NCBI GenBank assembly: GCA_021396245.1
Contig: WNYE01000062.1
Location: 124,001 to 188,000 of the forward strand
DNA length: 64,000 nt
From: Sporothrix humicola
Taxonomy: Eukaryota; Ascomycota; Sordariomycetes; Ophiostomatales; Ophiostomataceae
Direction: 5' to 3'
Every line of letters starts with the position of its first letter. Positions within the stretch are counted from its first letter, which is position 1. This document shows positions 54,722-64,000 of this stretch, piece after piece. The notes under the pieces are model-generated. The model did not search any database and was not told where the DNA came from. It saw only the letters and a list, made by a program, of their open reading frames with translations. The translations under genes and the position numbers were made by a program.

Positions 54722-56576
54722 GGAGGTTGTAGTAGAAAATGTATGTAGTGCCGTGCGGTGTATTTACGCGATGTGTATTTTGATGTGGGGGGCTGGGCGG
54801 CTGTCAAATGTAAGCTTCTGATACGTTGCAATACAGCCACAGTCCATTTTGGCACACAGCCACAGCATCCGTGCATTTATCGACCACGGCACACCTTTTT
54901 GCCCCGGCCACACGCGCACCCACGGCACTGACAGCACTTACAACACTTGACGTATTATTTCCACTCCATACGCCACCAAAATCAACCAATTCTCAAACAG
55001 CAATTACTGCTAGAAAAGCATTTTAAACAATGTAATTGCAATTTTGTTGTGCCATCAGATTGAAATATATTACTCTAATTTTCACAACAATTTATACGAT
55101 TCTTGGGTGTGTATGATATAATTTGTTTTTATTTTATGAGAGAAATAATTTTCACCGAAAAGATTTTCACAAAACTTAATTTATCATCATCTCATATTAT
55201 GTCTTTTACAACCCCACAAAAAATATACCAAGACACAAGTATTTAATTAAAAAGGCCAAAAAGAGCTCAGCAGCCATCTATGTTTCATTGTCGATGTCAT
55301 TGGAAGGTTGTCATGGCGGTTGTCGTGGTTGTTAGAAGTGAACTTCTCAGTGTGTGTTCGGAATGTATTAGGTAATCACCTTGAGTTTGACCTTACCCAG
55401 AGCAGAGTCTTTCACAGGTTTCGTGCGCCACACGTTTCACTAAACCAAACAAGATTGTCGTTATTTGCTTCTATGCAGCTCAAACTCTTGCTTCGTCTTT
55501 CGAAAACCGGTTGATGGGGTCGGCAAAGCTAAAGTTGTATCCACTCGTGGTATGGTTCCGCCCTTGGATTCCATTGCTGTCTCCATCGAAATCTACGAAC
55601 AAGAATAGAAATAATCCCCGAAAGGCAGTTGCGTGCTCTGTTTAACCGATTCGACGAGCCCCAGAAAAGGCGCCTACACCTTCTTGACATACGAGGTGTT
55701 GGTAAAAAGCCTTGCGTTATTTCGCCTCGGTGTGCCTTGACCTTCTCTGCTGCCGAGGCCGCCAAAAAAGGCAATCCGTTCCGGTGAGTTTCGCAGCCAC
55801 ACGATGACAATTTCAATGTGGTCTGCCCCAATCCGGTCTGTGCCTGCATTGCCATTTGTTTCTTCATCACAGTATGTCGTAAGGGCAGACTAAAAGCGGT
55901 AGAAAGGCTTGAGATGATCCACCTATGACATAACAGCCTTTGCGCGCGGGACGCGACAAGAGTCAAAAGTGGTGAAACTCACCGGACTGCCTCGTGACGA
56001 CCTTTGGTGGATAGATTCCATGGAGTAAAAATATGGGAAATATCCCCGTCGTCGGATACGCTAAACCCAATTCCGCCAAGGCCTGCGGAGGATGTTGCAA
56101 GCTGAATTGGCCTCGTGGCAGACTGTGGCAGGCCATACTTTATTCCGTTTAGCGTACCCGACCGGCAAGCGGCCCATGGGCAGCCCATGGGGCTGCATCG
56201 TATGTACGGAGTGACTCGGGACTCAATGCCCCGCGCCAGAACCAACTTCAATGCAACCCTCCTCCCCACCTCGCCTACGGTAGCCGACCGGAAAGCCCCC
56301 CATGGGGTAATTCGGTATGTTAATCTTGCGATGGTGGCACGTCCGACGATGACTGGGGACGTGTCTGATGGAGACCTTTTTGGAGACCTGTTTTTCCCCG
56401 GCAAAACAATCTGACGGGCAGCGATCGGCAGTCATAAAGAGAGCGCGTCGCCATTCACACGAGAAAACGTGGACTTGACATCTTGTCATGCATTGATTTT
56501 GTCGATCTTGTCACCTCAATCCTTCGCATACTTTCGACCTGTTCTGACATTCTCCAACTTCTCCAACACCGCCGCA
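54722..56576. other. Gene-free interval, A/T-rich core
   Basis: About 55020-55260 is strongly A/T-rich. Frames at 55529-55966 and 55979-56404 lack recognisable features. Upstream of the transporter, two diverged copies of a unit with CCGACCGG and CCCATGG (about 56158 and 56286) and a CTGGGG (CreA-like) motif at about 56352 may be regulatory. Confidence 0.45.
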
Positions 56577-58475
56577 ATGACAGGCTTCTCACGGTCAAAG
56601 GAAGACCGGCCGACGCCGCCGGAAGTTGTAAGTGGGTGGTCACCGACGTACTGGACACGAGGCTCTCTGGGCGCGACATACTAACCGCGACACAGTACAA
56701 CTGGCGCGTGTACCTGGCGGCCTGCGTTATCTCGTTGGGCGTGCTGGCCTACGGCTACGACTCGGCCTTTATCGGCACGACCATTACGCAGGCGAGCTTT
56801 CAGCGCGACTTTGGTCTGGACAAGATGACGGCGTCCGAGAAGAATGACGTTTCCAGCAACCTGACGAGCATTTGTAGGTCCTGCGACACATGTGTATGTT
56901 ACTGAGCATGACTGTATACTGACAACACATCTGACCAGACTCTGCCGGCGGCTTCTTCGGTGCCCTGTTTATGTTCTTCTCGCTCGAACTGCTCGGCCGG
57001 CGCGCCACCATCATGATCTCGGACGCAACGTTCCTCGTGGGCGCGTAAGTGACACTGTTGGATAAGATCTCAAGTGGAGTGAGATAGCTAACCCTGTGTA
57101 GACTCATGTGCACGGTTGCCAAGCGCGAGCTCGGCCTGATTTACGCCGGCCGCCTGCTGACCGGCCTGGGCGTGGGCGGCATTTCTGCGACGTCGCCACT
57201 GTACATTGCCGAGCTGTCACCGCCTGCCATCCGTGGCCGCCTGACGGGATTGTACGACACCCCCACGCGTTATGTACTTCTTTCTTCTCCGGGATCACTA
57301 ACAGCTTCCTAGCTTCGAGTCTTCGTACCAGATTGGTGCTGTGATTGGATTTTGGATCAACTACGGCATCGTGCACACCGTTGACACAAACAGCACAAAC
57401 GCATGGAGAATCCCGAGTAAGTCGTCGCTCTCAGAACCATCATAACGGGGCCATAGAGTCATCGGCTAACCCATCCGCAGTGGCTGTGCAGCTCATCCCC
57501 GCGGGCCTCATGGCCATTTTCATCCCGTTCATCCGCGAGTCGCCCACATTCCTCCTCAAGCGCGGCCGCGAGAAGGAGGCCTACGAGGCCTACAGCTACA
57601 TCCGCAACCTGCCCGAGGACCACCCGTACATTGCCGAGGACGTCGCCTTTGTGCGCCAGCACCTGGAGGTCGAGCGCTCCGTCACGGTGAACGGCCAGAC
57701 CAGCATCTGGGCTTTCTTGCGCGGTGCCGGCCGCGAGGCCATCACCAAGGGCATCCGCAACCGGTTCGTCCTGGTGTTCCTCATGTTTATGTGGCAGGCC
57801 TGGTCCGGCGCGGCGGCCATCAATTACTACTCGCCCACCATCTTCACGTCGGTCGGCCTCTCTGATGTCACACTGTGGACCGGCATTTATGGTGTGATCA
57901 AGGCCGCCGGCTCCATCGTGTTCTACTTTTACTTTATCGACAGCTGGGGCCGCAAGTGGCCGTGGATCACGTCGTCGCTCGCCTGCGCCGTCTGCCAGTA
58001 CTATTTGGCCGCCTACATTAAGATTGCCAAGCCGTCCAAGACCAGCACGCCGTCTGCGTCCACTGCAGCGGGCGGCAAGGCGGCCACGGCCGCCATTATG
58101 ATCTTTGGCGCCACGTGGAGTTTTGGCGCCAACGGCCTCCCCTGGATTATCTCGGCTGAGATCTTCCCCAGCTCGCTGCGCTCCATTTCAGGCCCCTTTG
58201 CCAGCATGTCCGTCTGGCTCTGGACGTACGTCGTGACCAAGGCGCTGCCGAGCATGTTTACCAGCATGGGCTACGGCGTGTACCTGTTCTTTGCGACGTG
58301 CCTGGTGTTTGCGAGCATCTACGCGTACTTTTTCATCCACGAGACCAAGGGCCTGCGCATGGACCAGATGGACGAGATCTTTGGCTACGAGCGGCCGTAC
58401 AGTGTGGAAGAGGGCCTCGGCAAGAAGGGACAGGAGGAAGATGCCCCTGAGACGCACACCACTCATGCTGAATAG
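56577..58475 (+). CDS. MFS sugar/quinate-type permease
   Basis: Exons 56577-56627, 56696-56873, 56939-57044, 57102-57251, 57313-57416 and 57481-58475 give 527 residues with five introns of 57-68 bp. Proton-coupled uptake at the plasma membrane is expected. Sugar-transporter signatures: the LLGRR loop after TM2, [11 protein letters not shown] before TM4-5, [13 protein letters not shown], and the late [12 protein letters not shown] and ETKG motifs. Together with the long central loop with [15 protein letters not shown] and the YYSPTIF block, it most resembles fungal quinate permeases (QutD/qa-y), but substrate range in this family is wide. The first exon is only 51 bp and rests on splice consensus and on the family-typical NWRVYLAA start of TM1. 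Confidence 0.88.
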
Positions 58476-58673
58476 GTGCCTCCTCCTTTGTGATCTGCAT
58501 GTCCTGCTAGCAATACCTCGGGATCCTTAAGAAACATGCTTGTGGCGTACACCATCTAACATTGGTGTTAAGAGAATAGCCTGACTTGTGTAAAATCAAC
58601 CTAACGTACACATGTATCTTGAAATAATATATTTTATACTTGAGACTTTATACTTGATATCCCCTGCCCCGAT

Positions 58674-59591
58674 CTACAAGAAATGCTCCTTCAAAAAGGC
58701 AATCTGGCGCGACACGTTGCGCTCAAAGTTGGGCCCCACGTAGGCGTCAAAGTGGCCGCCCGGCAGGATATGCAGCGCTTTGGGCTCGCGCGCCCGGCTG
58801 TAGGCCTCGATGGCTATGTCGGTGGGCGTCAGCACGTCGTTGGCGGCGACGGTCATCAACAGAGGAGTGGGCGAGATGCGGTGGATGTCGGCGGCCGGGT
58901 TGTATGCCCGGAAAGCCTCGACGCTGCGCAGCGTGCAGTCGTTGAGCCAGCCGGACTTTTTGCCCCATCCCGTGAAAAAGACGTAGGAGTCGGGTGTCGG
59001 GAGAGCCGAGGGCTTGAGCGGGTCCTCGTGGACAACGGGCACACGCGCGGCTTCGGCGCCGGCCGCGCGGTCGATCCGGTCTTTTGTAAACGCCTCGTCC
59101 ATGCCGGCCCAGAAGTCGGGCCGCACGAGCCGCTCAAAATTGGCGTACCCGTCGACGCAGGCGACTTGGCTCAGCACGGCCTTGACGCGCTTGTCGATGG
59201 CACCGACGCGCAGAACGTGGCCGCCGCTGTACGACGAGCCCCAGATGGCAATGCGGGAAGGGTCGACATCTGCGGTGCGGCTCTGGGCATAGGTGATGGC
59301 ATCCGACATGTCGCTGACCTGCTGGTGCGGTAGAATCTCCCGCAGCGGCTGGCCTGGGCCCGTGTCGCTGGAGCCGTAGCCGCGGTTGTCGTAGACGAGG
59401 CAGTTGACGGGCAGTGTCGAAGAGAAACGCCCGGCAAAGGCGTCGAGGTCCATTTCCTTGAGGGCCGAGAAGCCGTGCACCAGCACGATGCAGGGCAGCG
59501 GACCACTGGCGTCGGCCGCCGTCGAGGTGTAGAACCAGCCGCGGAGGGTGACGCCGTCGGTGGTCTTGAACTCGATATCGGTGCGCGGCAT
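58674..59591 (-). CDS. Alpha/beta hydrolase (dienelactone/polyketide-transferase-like)
   Basis: 305 residues from the ATG at 59591 (MPRTDIEFKTTDGV), or 316 from the in-frame ATG at 59624; the shorter start directly precedes the conserved first strand. Landmarks: LVHGFSALKEMD (oxyanion hole), YDNRGYGSSD, nucleophile elbow GSSYSGG, acid in AANDVLTP and catalytic His in LPGGHFDAY. The layout matches the fungal hydrolases found in degradative and polyketide loci (Xaa-Pro-peptidase-like / DLH superfamily). Single exon. It is convergent with the upstream transporter. Confidence 0.85.
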   Translation of the reverse strand: MPRTDIEFKTTDGVTLRGWFYTSTAADASGPLPCIVLVHGFSALKEMDLDAFAGRFSSTLPVNCLVYDNRGYGSSDTGPGQPLREILPHQQVSDMSDAITYAQSRTADVDPSRIAIWGSSYSGGHVLRVGAIDKRVKAVLSQVACVDGYANFERLVRPDFWAGMDEAFTKDRIDRAAGAEAARVPVVHEDPLKPSALPTPDSYVFFTGWGKKSGWLNDCTLRSVEAFRAYNPAADIHRISPTPLLMTVAANDVLTPTDIAIEAYSRAREPKALHILPGGHFDAYVGPNFERNVSRQIAFLKEHFL

Positions 59592-59624
59592 GATGGCGGT
59601 GCGTAGTGTGTGAAGAGTGTTCAT

Positions 59625-60286
59625 TTGGTATTTAGAAGTGAATATGGAGGATTACTGTTCCCAGATTGTGGGACACTATGGTGTTGGTTGTCTAGACATA
59701 TGTATATAGTATTTATGTGCAGTAAAGCTACCCTTTCCCGGGAGGGGACTCGATTCGCCTGTCAAGCTTGGCAGCTTGGCTCAAGAGACGAATCCAAACA
59801 AGCTGCATGCTGTAGGGCGAACGGATATACCGACTGCGGCAATGTTGAGCTGTCGTAGCACTAACATGCCCCATGATCGCTGTATGTGAACTGCGAGATG
59901 CCGAAGCGGGGAAGCTCCAGGATTCAAGATGCCGACAGGAGATAAGATGCGGAGAAGTGTTCCCATGAAACAAAACAACAGACGATCACTTGCTTGGCCG
60001 ATCGAGTCCGTCTGCTTTGACGGAAATAAACACTTTTAGTAACCGCTAATATCTTTCTCTCGTCTTGGCATACATGAACATATCGCTAACATATTTGTGT
60101 TGCCGCTTAAAAAAAAAGGCATGGCCAGCTGTAGCAAGGTAGTCATTGAAATAAGGGTTGTCTCGATCGTTTCGTACATGTCTGTAAAGAAGTCGTGTAT
60201 AATCTAATCTAATGTAATATAATCAAAGCGTCTCGTACATTGGAAAGGCTTGCACAATCTATCGTGGTCTCCGTGGATTTCTGTCC
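59625..60286. other. Gene-free interval
   Basis: Promoter of the hydrolase gene and 3' flank of the AtuA-like gene. No further gene is seen. Confidence 0.5.
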
Positions 60287-62170
60287 TCAAATCTTGCCGC
60301 GCCCCAAGAAACGTGTGGGCAGGGGCACATGCCGGGCGCGCAGGTACTCGCCCAAGTTCTTCCCCAAGACATCGTAGGTGGTGTTGCTGGCGACGCCGCG
60401 GTCGAGGTGGTCCTTGAGCAGGAAATGCACAGCGTGAATGTTGGGCAGCTCGAAGCGCTCAATCGTCTTGCCGTTGTAGTCCTCTTGCAACAATTCAGCC
60501 ATGCGAGCGTTTGTCAGGAAGCGGCGCAACCAGGGGTACTCGTCCTCGTGGCGCACAAAGAAGCCGACGTTGCAGTCCGAGCTCTTGTCGCCGGAGCGGG
60601 CGTGCACAATATGGCCGAGCGGCGCCAGCGTGGTGGGGCCGAACTCGTCAAGGCTGTCGTCTGCGGTCCCATTGGCCTCCGCCTCCACTTGACGGAAGCG
60701 GTACGGCACGGTGTCGGTGGGGGCTGGCACTTTGATATCCTGGAGGTTTGTCTCGCTGGCCCATGGATTGTGTGCAACGTGTTCCAGACGGTCGAGCGGC
60801 AGCAGTGTGACAAAGTACTCGCAAAAGGGTCGCGGTAGGCCGGCGCGCGGGTCAATGGCAAACGTGGCACCCGGGTACGCCGACATGACCATGTTCATAC
60901 ACCGGATCAAGAACCGGTTGCGTGCGAGCGGTTCCGGCGTGGCGGCCTGGGCGATGATGCGCACCTCGACGGTAGACCGGTCTTGCGAGCGTGGGTTCGT
61001 CTCGGGCACGCCGGCGGCCGTGACGGCAAAGTGGGTGAAGCTCTTGATGTCGAGGTAGTGGCGCAGCTGCTTTTCGAGTAAAGCAATCTTCTCGTCGGCG
61101 TCGAGGCCGGCGACATAGTACTTGGCCTCGGCCACATAGCCGCCAAACGCGGTGACGCCGACCTTGGTTGTGGGCGGCGGCTTCTCGAAGCAGACATTGT
61201 GCACATAGACCCGGTCCGGTCCGGCGGCCTCGATGCGAATGTCCGGCAGCACGGCCACGACGTCCGAGTTGTAGTACAGCGGGCCCTGCAGCTCGTAGAC
61301 CAGCTGTGCGCGCACGGTGTCGACCGTGACGGTGCCGCTACGGCGGCGGGGACCGTCCGAGTTGTGAATGCCGACGTGGAAGGTGCCGTCGTGCTGCACG
61401 CTGGCAATGGGGAGGTTGAGCAGCGGGTTGTCGACGCCCACAAGCATGTCCTTGAATCCACTGAAATTACCGCCCGTGACATAGTACGAGCACTCAATGA
61501 GGTGGCCGGCCACCAGACTGTGCGCTAACTGCGACAGATCAGTGCGCGACCAGTAGTGCCACGCCGCCGCCGCCGCCATCGTCGGCGCCGCATCGGCCAC
61601 GCGCCCGCACACGACAATGTCGGCGCCTGCCCGAAAGGCCTCGACGATGCCCCAGCAGCCCAGGTAGCACTGTGCATACAGCGGCGTGAATGGCCAGTCT
61701 GCCAGCTTCTGTCCGGTCGTCAGGTGCGGCAGGTCGGCCCCCTCCGCCTGCAGAGCCTTGACCTGCGGAAGCACCTCGTCGCCGCTGACCCACGACACCT
61801 TGAGGTTGAGCCCCGCGTCTTTGACTAGGGTCTCGAGCTTCGCGTGCAGCCGCTGCGTGTCGCACGCGCCGGCGTTGACAGCGACCCGAATGCCGCGGCG
61901 GGCCAGGTGCGGCAGCGCCGGCGTGATGGACTCGACAAAGTTGGCCTCGAACGCGTCGTCACCGTCGCCAGCCAGCGGGTCGGATGCACCACTGCCAGCG
62001 TCCCTGGCAGCCCTTGTCATCCCCCGGATGGCCATGTTGTACTCGGACATCCAGTCGCCCACGATAAAGTCGGCGTCTGCATGCTCGGCCAGCTCGACCA
62101 AGTTTTCGACGAGGTCTGTGACGGACCCGGACGCCGACGCGATCTTGACGGGGCGTTTTGGTGTCGACAT
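60287..62170 (-). CDS. AtuA-like protein (DUF1446 / acyclic terpene utilisation family)
   Basis: 627 residues, single exon. The first about 450 residues match the DUF1446 core: KIASASGSVTDLVEN at the start, DFIVGDWMSE, NAGACDTQ, GADIVVCGRVADAAPT, HLIECSYYVTGGNF and GTVTVDTVRAQLVYE. The C-terminal about 150 residues form the AtuA-associated domain with GHIVHARSGDKSSDCNVGFF. Bacterial AtuA belongs to the citronellol/geraniol catabolic operon; fungal members are widespread but their reaction is unproven. It is divergent from an MFS transporter gene and near hydrolase and SDR genes, which suggests a catabolic role. Confidence 0.9.
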   Translation of the reverse strand: MSTPKRPVKIASASGSVTDLVENLVELAEHADADFIVGDWMSEYNMAIRGMTRAARDAGSGASDPLAGDGDDAFEANFVESITPALPHLARRGIRVAVNAGACDTQRLHAKLETLVKDAGLNLKVSWVSGDEVLPQVKALQAEGADLPHLTTGQKLADWPFTPLYAQCYLGCWGIVEAFRAGADIVVCGRVADAAPTMAAAAAWHYWSRTDLSQLAHSLVAGHLIECSYYVTGGNFSGFKDMLVGVDNPLLNLPIASVQHDGTFHVGIHNSDGPRRRSGTVTVDTVRAQLVYELQGPLYYNSDVVAVLPDIRIEAAGPDRVYVHNVCFEKPPPTTKVGVTAFGGYVAEAKYYVAGLDADEKIALLEKQLRHYLDIKSFTHFAVTAAGVPETNPRSQDRSTVEVRIIAQAATPEPLARNRFLIRCMNMVMSAYPGATFAIDPRAGLPRPFCEYFVTLLPLDRLEHVAHNPWASETNLQDIKVPAPTDTVPYRFRQVEAEANGTADDSLDEFGPTTLAPLGHIVHARSGDKSSDCNVGFFVRHEDEYPWLRRFLTNARMAELLQEDYNGKTIERFELPNIHAVHFLLKDHLDRGVASNTTYDVLGKNLGEYLRARHVPLPTRFLGRGKI

Positions 62171-62927
62171 GTTGATTGTGATTTGGACGAGGAGGGTTGT
62201 TGACTATGTGGAGAGAAGAGGTCGTGATGCTGTCGAAGATGGCCGCATTGGTGTTGTGGATGCTTTGCGCGAAAAGCTTCATGTCATATATACAGCGGGA
62301 GTCGACAACGACGATCCACCTCTTGGCCGAGATGTCCCGGATGTGCCTCGGGAGCGCCTCATAATCTCACGAACTTCTGCAGGCATCAGCCAGCATTGTA
62401 CTTTTTCTTCTTGCTTCCAATATGGCCTACAAGCAGACTCCGGCAGATTGCATTGAGACAGGTTGACCAAAATGCCGATGTGGACCCAATAGGCGCTACT
62501 CAATACTAAGGCGAATGGCGCGGCGGCATCTTGGGCGGCATCTTAGGCGGCGTCTTCCACGGCATCTCGATTGTTAGCGCGTTCAAATCAGGAAATTTGC
62601 AAGTAAGCCGAAGGGCCTGAGCAAATTCGCTTCCCCACAAACTGCGGAGGCGGGAACGGGGTCGAAATCTGCGAATCTGGGGGACGACGGTCAGCAGCAT
62701 GCAGGTCTGGGTCATTCGTGCATTCGTGCTTCTGTGTATTCGTATAACAAGATCTGCGTCGTCCCCTTTTCATCTGACAGGTTTTTCGTTTTCTTATTTT
62801 TCCACATTTCTGTCCCTTTCCATCACAGCGTCTGCTGCCTCACCTGCGATCTTTGGTTGGGTTCATCTCGCTCCTTTTTCATCTTTCTTTTCCTTGTTTA
62901 TTGTCTTCATCCTCCCCTTGGCCCATC
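62171..62927. promoter_or_regulatory. Divergent promoter between AtuA-like and MFS genes
   Basis: 757 bp between start codons. A GGCGGCATCTT-type short tandem repeat (about 62520-62555) lies within, and a pyrimidine-rich tract (about 62765-62920) lies just before the transporter start. Confidence 0.5.
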
Positions 62928-63953
62928 ATGGCCACCGCCATCGCGGCCACGCGCTTCAACTTTGCCATTGTCTTCTTTGTCGCGCTTGGCTCCTTTACCT
63001 ATGGCTTCAACGCGTCCATCATGGGCACCGTCTTTGGGCTCAACTCCTTTTTTGACTACTTTGATCTCCCCCAGACAGGCCCCCGTGCCGGGCATACCAA
63101 CAACATCATCGGCGCCACCAATGGCCTCTTCTCGGCCGGCGGCATAGTAGGCTGCGGCCTGCTCCCGCTGCTGGCTGACAAGCTCGGCCGCAAACGCAAT
63201 ATCCAGTGCGTCGCCATCATCTGTGTCATCTCGGCCGTTCTGCAGGCCGCGTCCGTCAACATTGCCATGCTGCTGGTCGGCCGTTTTCTAAATGGCATCG
63301 GCTCCGGCATGGTCAACTGCAGTGTGCCGCTCTACCAGTCCGAGGTCTCGCCGCCGCGCAACCGTGGCCGCCTCGTCGGCTCCCACGGCTTTCTGGTTGT
63401 CGTTGGCTACAACCTGGCCGCCTGGACCGGCCTCGGCTGCTACTTTGAGCCCCATCCCCAGGTGCAGTGGCGTCTCAGTCTCGGCCTACAAGTCGTGGCT
63501 CCTCTTGCTCTGCTGCTGGGCTCGCCGTTCCTGCCCGAGACGCCGCGCTGGCTGGTGTCGCGCCACCGCGACGACGAGGCCCTTGCCATCCTGACGCGGC
63601 TGCACGCGTCACCCGACGACCCAGAAGGCCTTGAGAGCCGCGAGGAGTTTGCGTCCATCAAGCAGCAGCTCGAGGCCGACGCGGCACGCGGCAGCGGCTT
63701 CCGCAAGATTGTCACCTACGCGCCGTACCGCCGCCGCTTCCTGATTGGTCTCTTTGTCCAGTGCATTGCGCAGTCCACGGGCGTGCTCGTCATCAACAAC
63801 TACCAGGTCCTGCTGTACAACGGCCTGGGTCTCTACGGCTACCTGCCGCTGTTGTTGTATGCCATCTACACCCTGTGGGCCGCCTTCCTCAACTGGGCCG
63901 GCTCCATGTTTGTCGACCGCTTCGGCCGCATCCGCATGTTGATGATTGGCTGT
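62928..63953 (+). CDS. MFS sugar transporter (5' exon only; cut by window end)
   Basis: The first exon encodes 342 residues from the ATG at 62928 to a GTAGGT donor at 63954; the rest lies outside the window. Features of the sugar porter family: FTYGFNASIMGT in TM1, LADKLGRKR after TM2, GRFLNGIGSGMVNCSVPLYQSE, RGRLVGSHG, the PETPRWL motif after TM6, and QSTGVLVINNYQVLLYNGLG in TM7. The upstream frame begins with TTG only, so this ATG is the start. Probably plasma membrane; the substrate is unknown. Confidence 0.88.
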
Positions 63954-64000
63954 GTAGGTCCGCCCCAACCCCTGTGTTCTGTTATTATCATTCACTAACC

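Noticed and set aside
55529..56404. Two minus-strand frames of about 140 codons in the 54.7-56.6 kb interval
   Set aside because: Arg/Ser-rich with no domains or splice-supported continuation; probably chance frames.
60269..60276. CTCCGTGG, a NirA-consensus match
   Set aside because: It lies 3' of the AtuA-like gene, away from nitrate genes; such 8-mers are expected by chance about once per 11 kb.

Overview
This window is nuclear DNA of a filamentous ascomycete (Pezizomycotina, most likely Sordariomycetes). The evidence is short GT-AG introns of about 56-130 bp with CTAAC/CTGAC branch points, GC-rich third codon positions, a fungal Zn2Cys6 regulator, fungal-type nitrate assimilation genes, LTR remnants with C-to-T-like decay, and an NLR of the fungal DUF7708-NACHT type. 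The genus cannot be named from this sequence. Exon structures were derived by hand from frame continuity, splice consensus and family conservation; every multi-exon model closes to an exact multiple of three.

Layout. 0-16.5 kb: tRNA-Val, mannitol-1-phosphate 5-dehydrogenase, an 8.2-kb stretch with no recognisable gene, a secreted pectin methylesterase, and a divergent mitochondrial pair (ETHE1-type persulfide dioxygenase and sulfide:quinone oxidoreductase) that together form the sulfide oxidation route. 16.5-30.3 kb: an accessory-looking island with two LTR-like direct repeats, a small membrane protein, an 11-exon SNF2/RING ATPase, and a head-to-head 1061-residue NLR-like protein. 30.3-48 kb: a DUF4267 membrane protein, a broken gene fragment, then the complete nitrate assimilation cluster: transporter (nrtA), nitrite reductase (niiA) and nitrate reductase (niaD). 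It is followed directly by a MET1-type uroporphyrinogen-III C-methyltransferase, which makes the siroheme precursor nitrite reductase needs. Consensus NirA sites lie in three intergenic regions of this cluster, with GATA motifs nearby, and a degenerate direct repeat lies at each outer edge. 48-64 kb: a catabolic-looking neighbourhood with a Zn2Cys6 regulator, a cyclase (PF04199-like), an SDR, an acyl-protein-thioesterase-like hydrolase, an MFS quinate/sugar-type transporter, a second alpha/beta hydrolase, an AtuA-like (DUF1446) protein, and a second MFS transporter cut off by the window end.

How the genes work together. The clearest unit is nitrate uptake, then nitrate to nitrite (NiaD), nitrite to ammonium (NiiA), plus cofactor supply (MET1). 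The second is sulfide to persulfide (SQR) and persulfide to sulfite (PDO) from one shared promoter. The SNF2-NLR head-to-head pair in a repeat-rich island is the least explained part and could be a self/non-self recognition locus.
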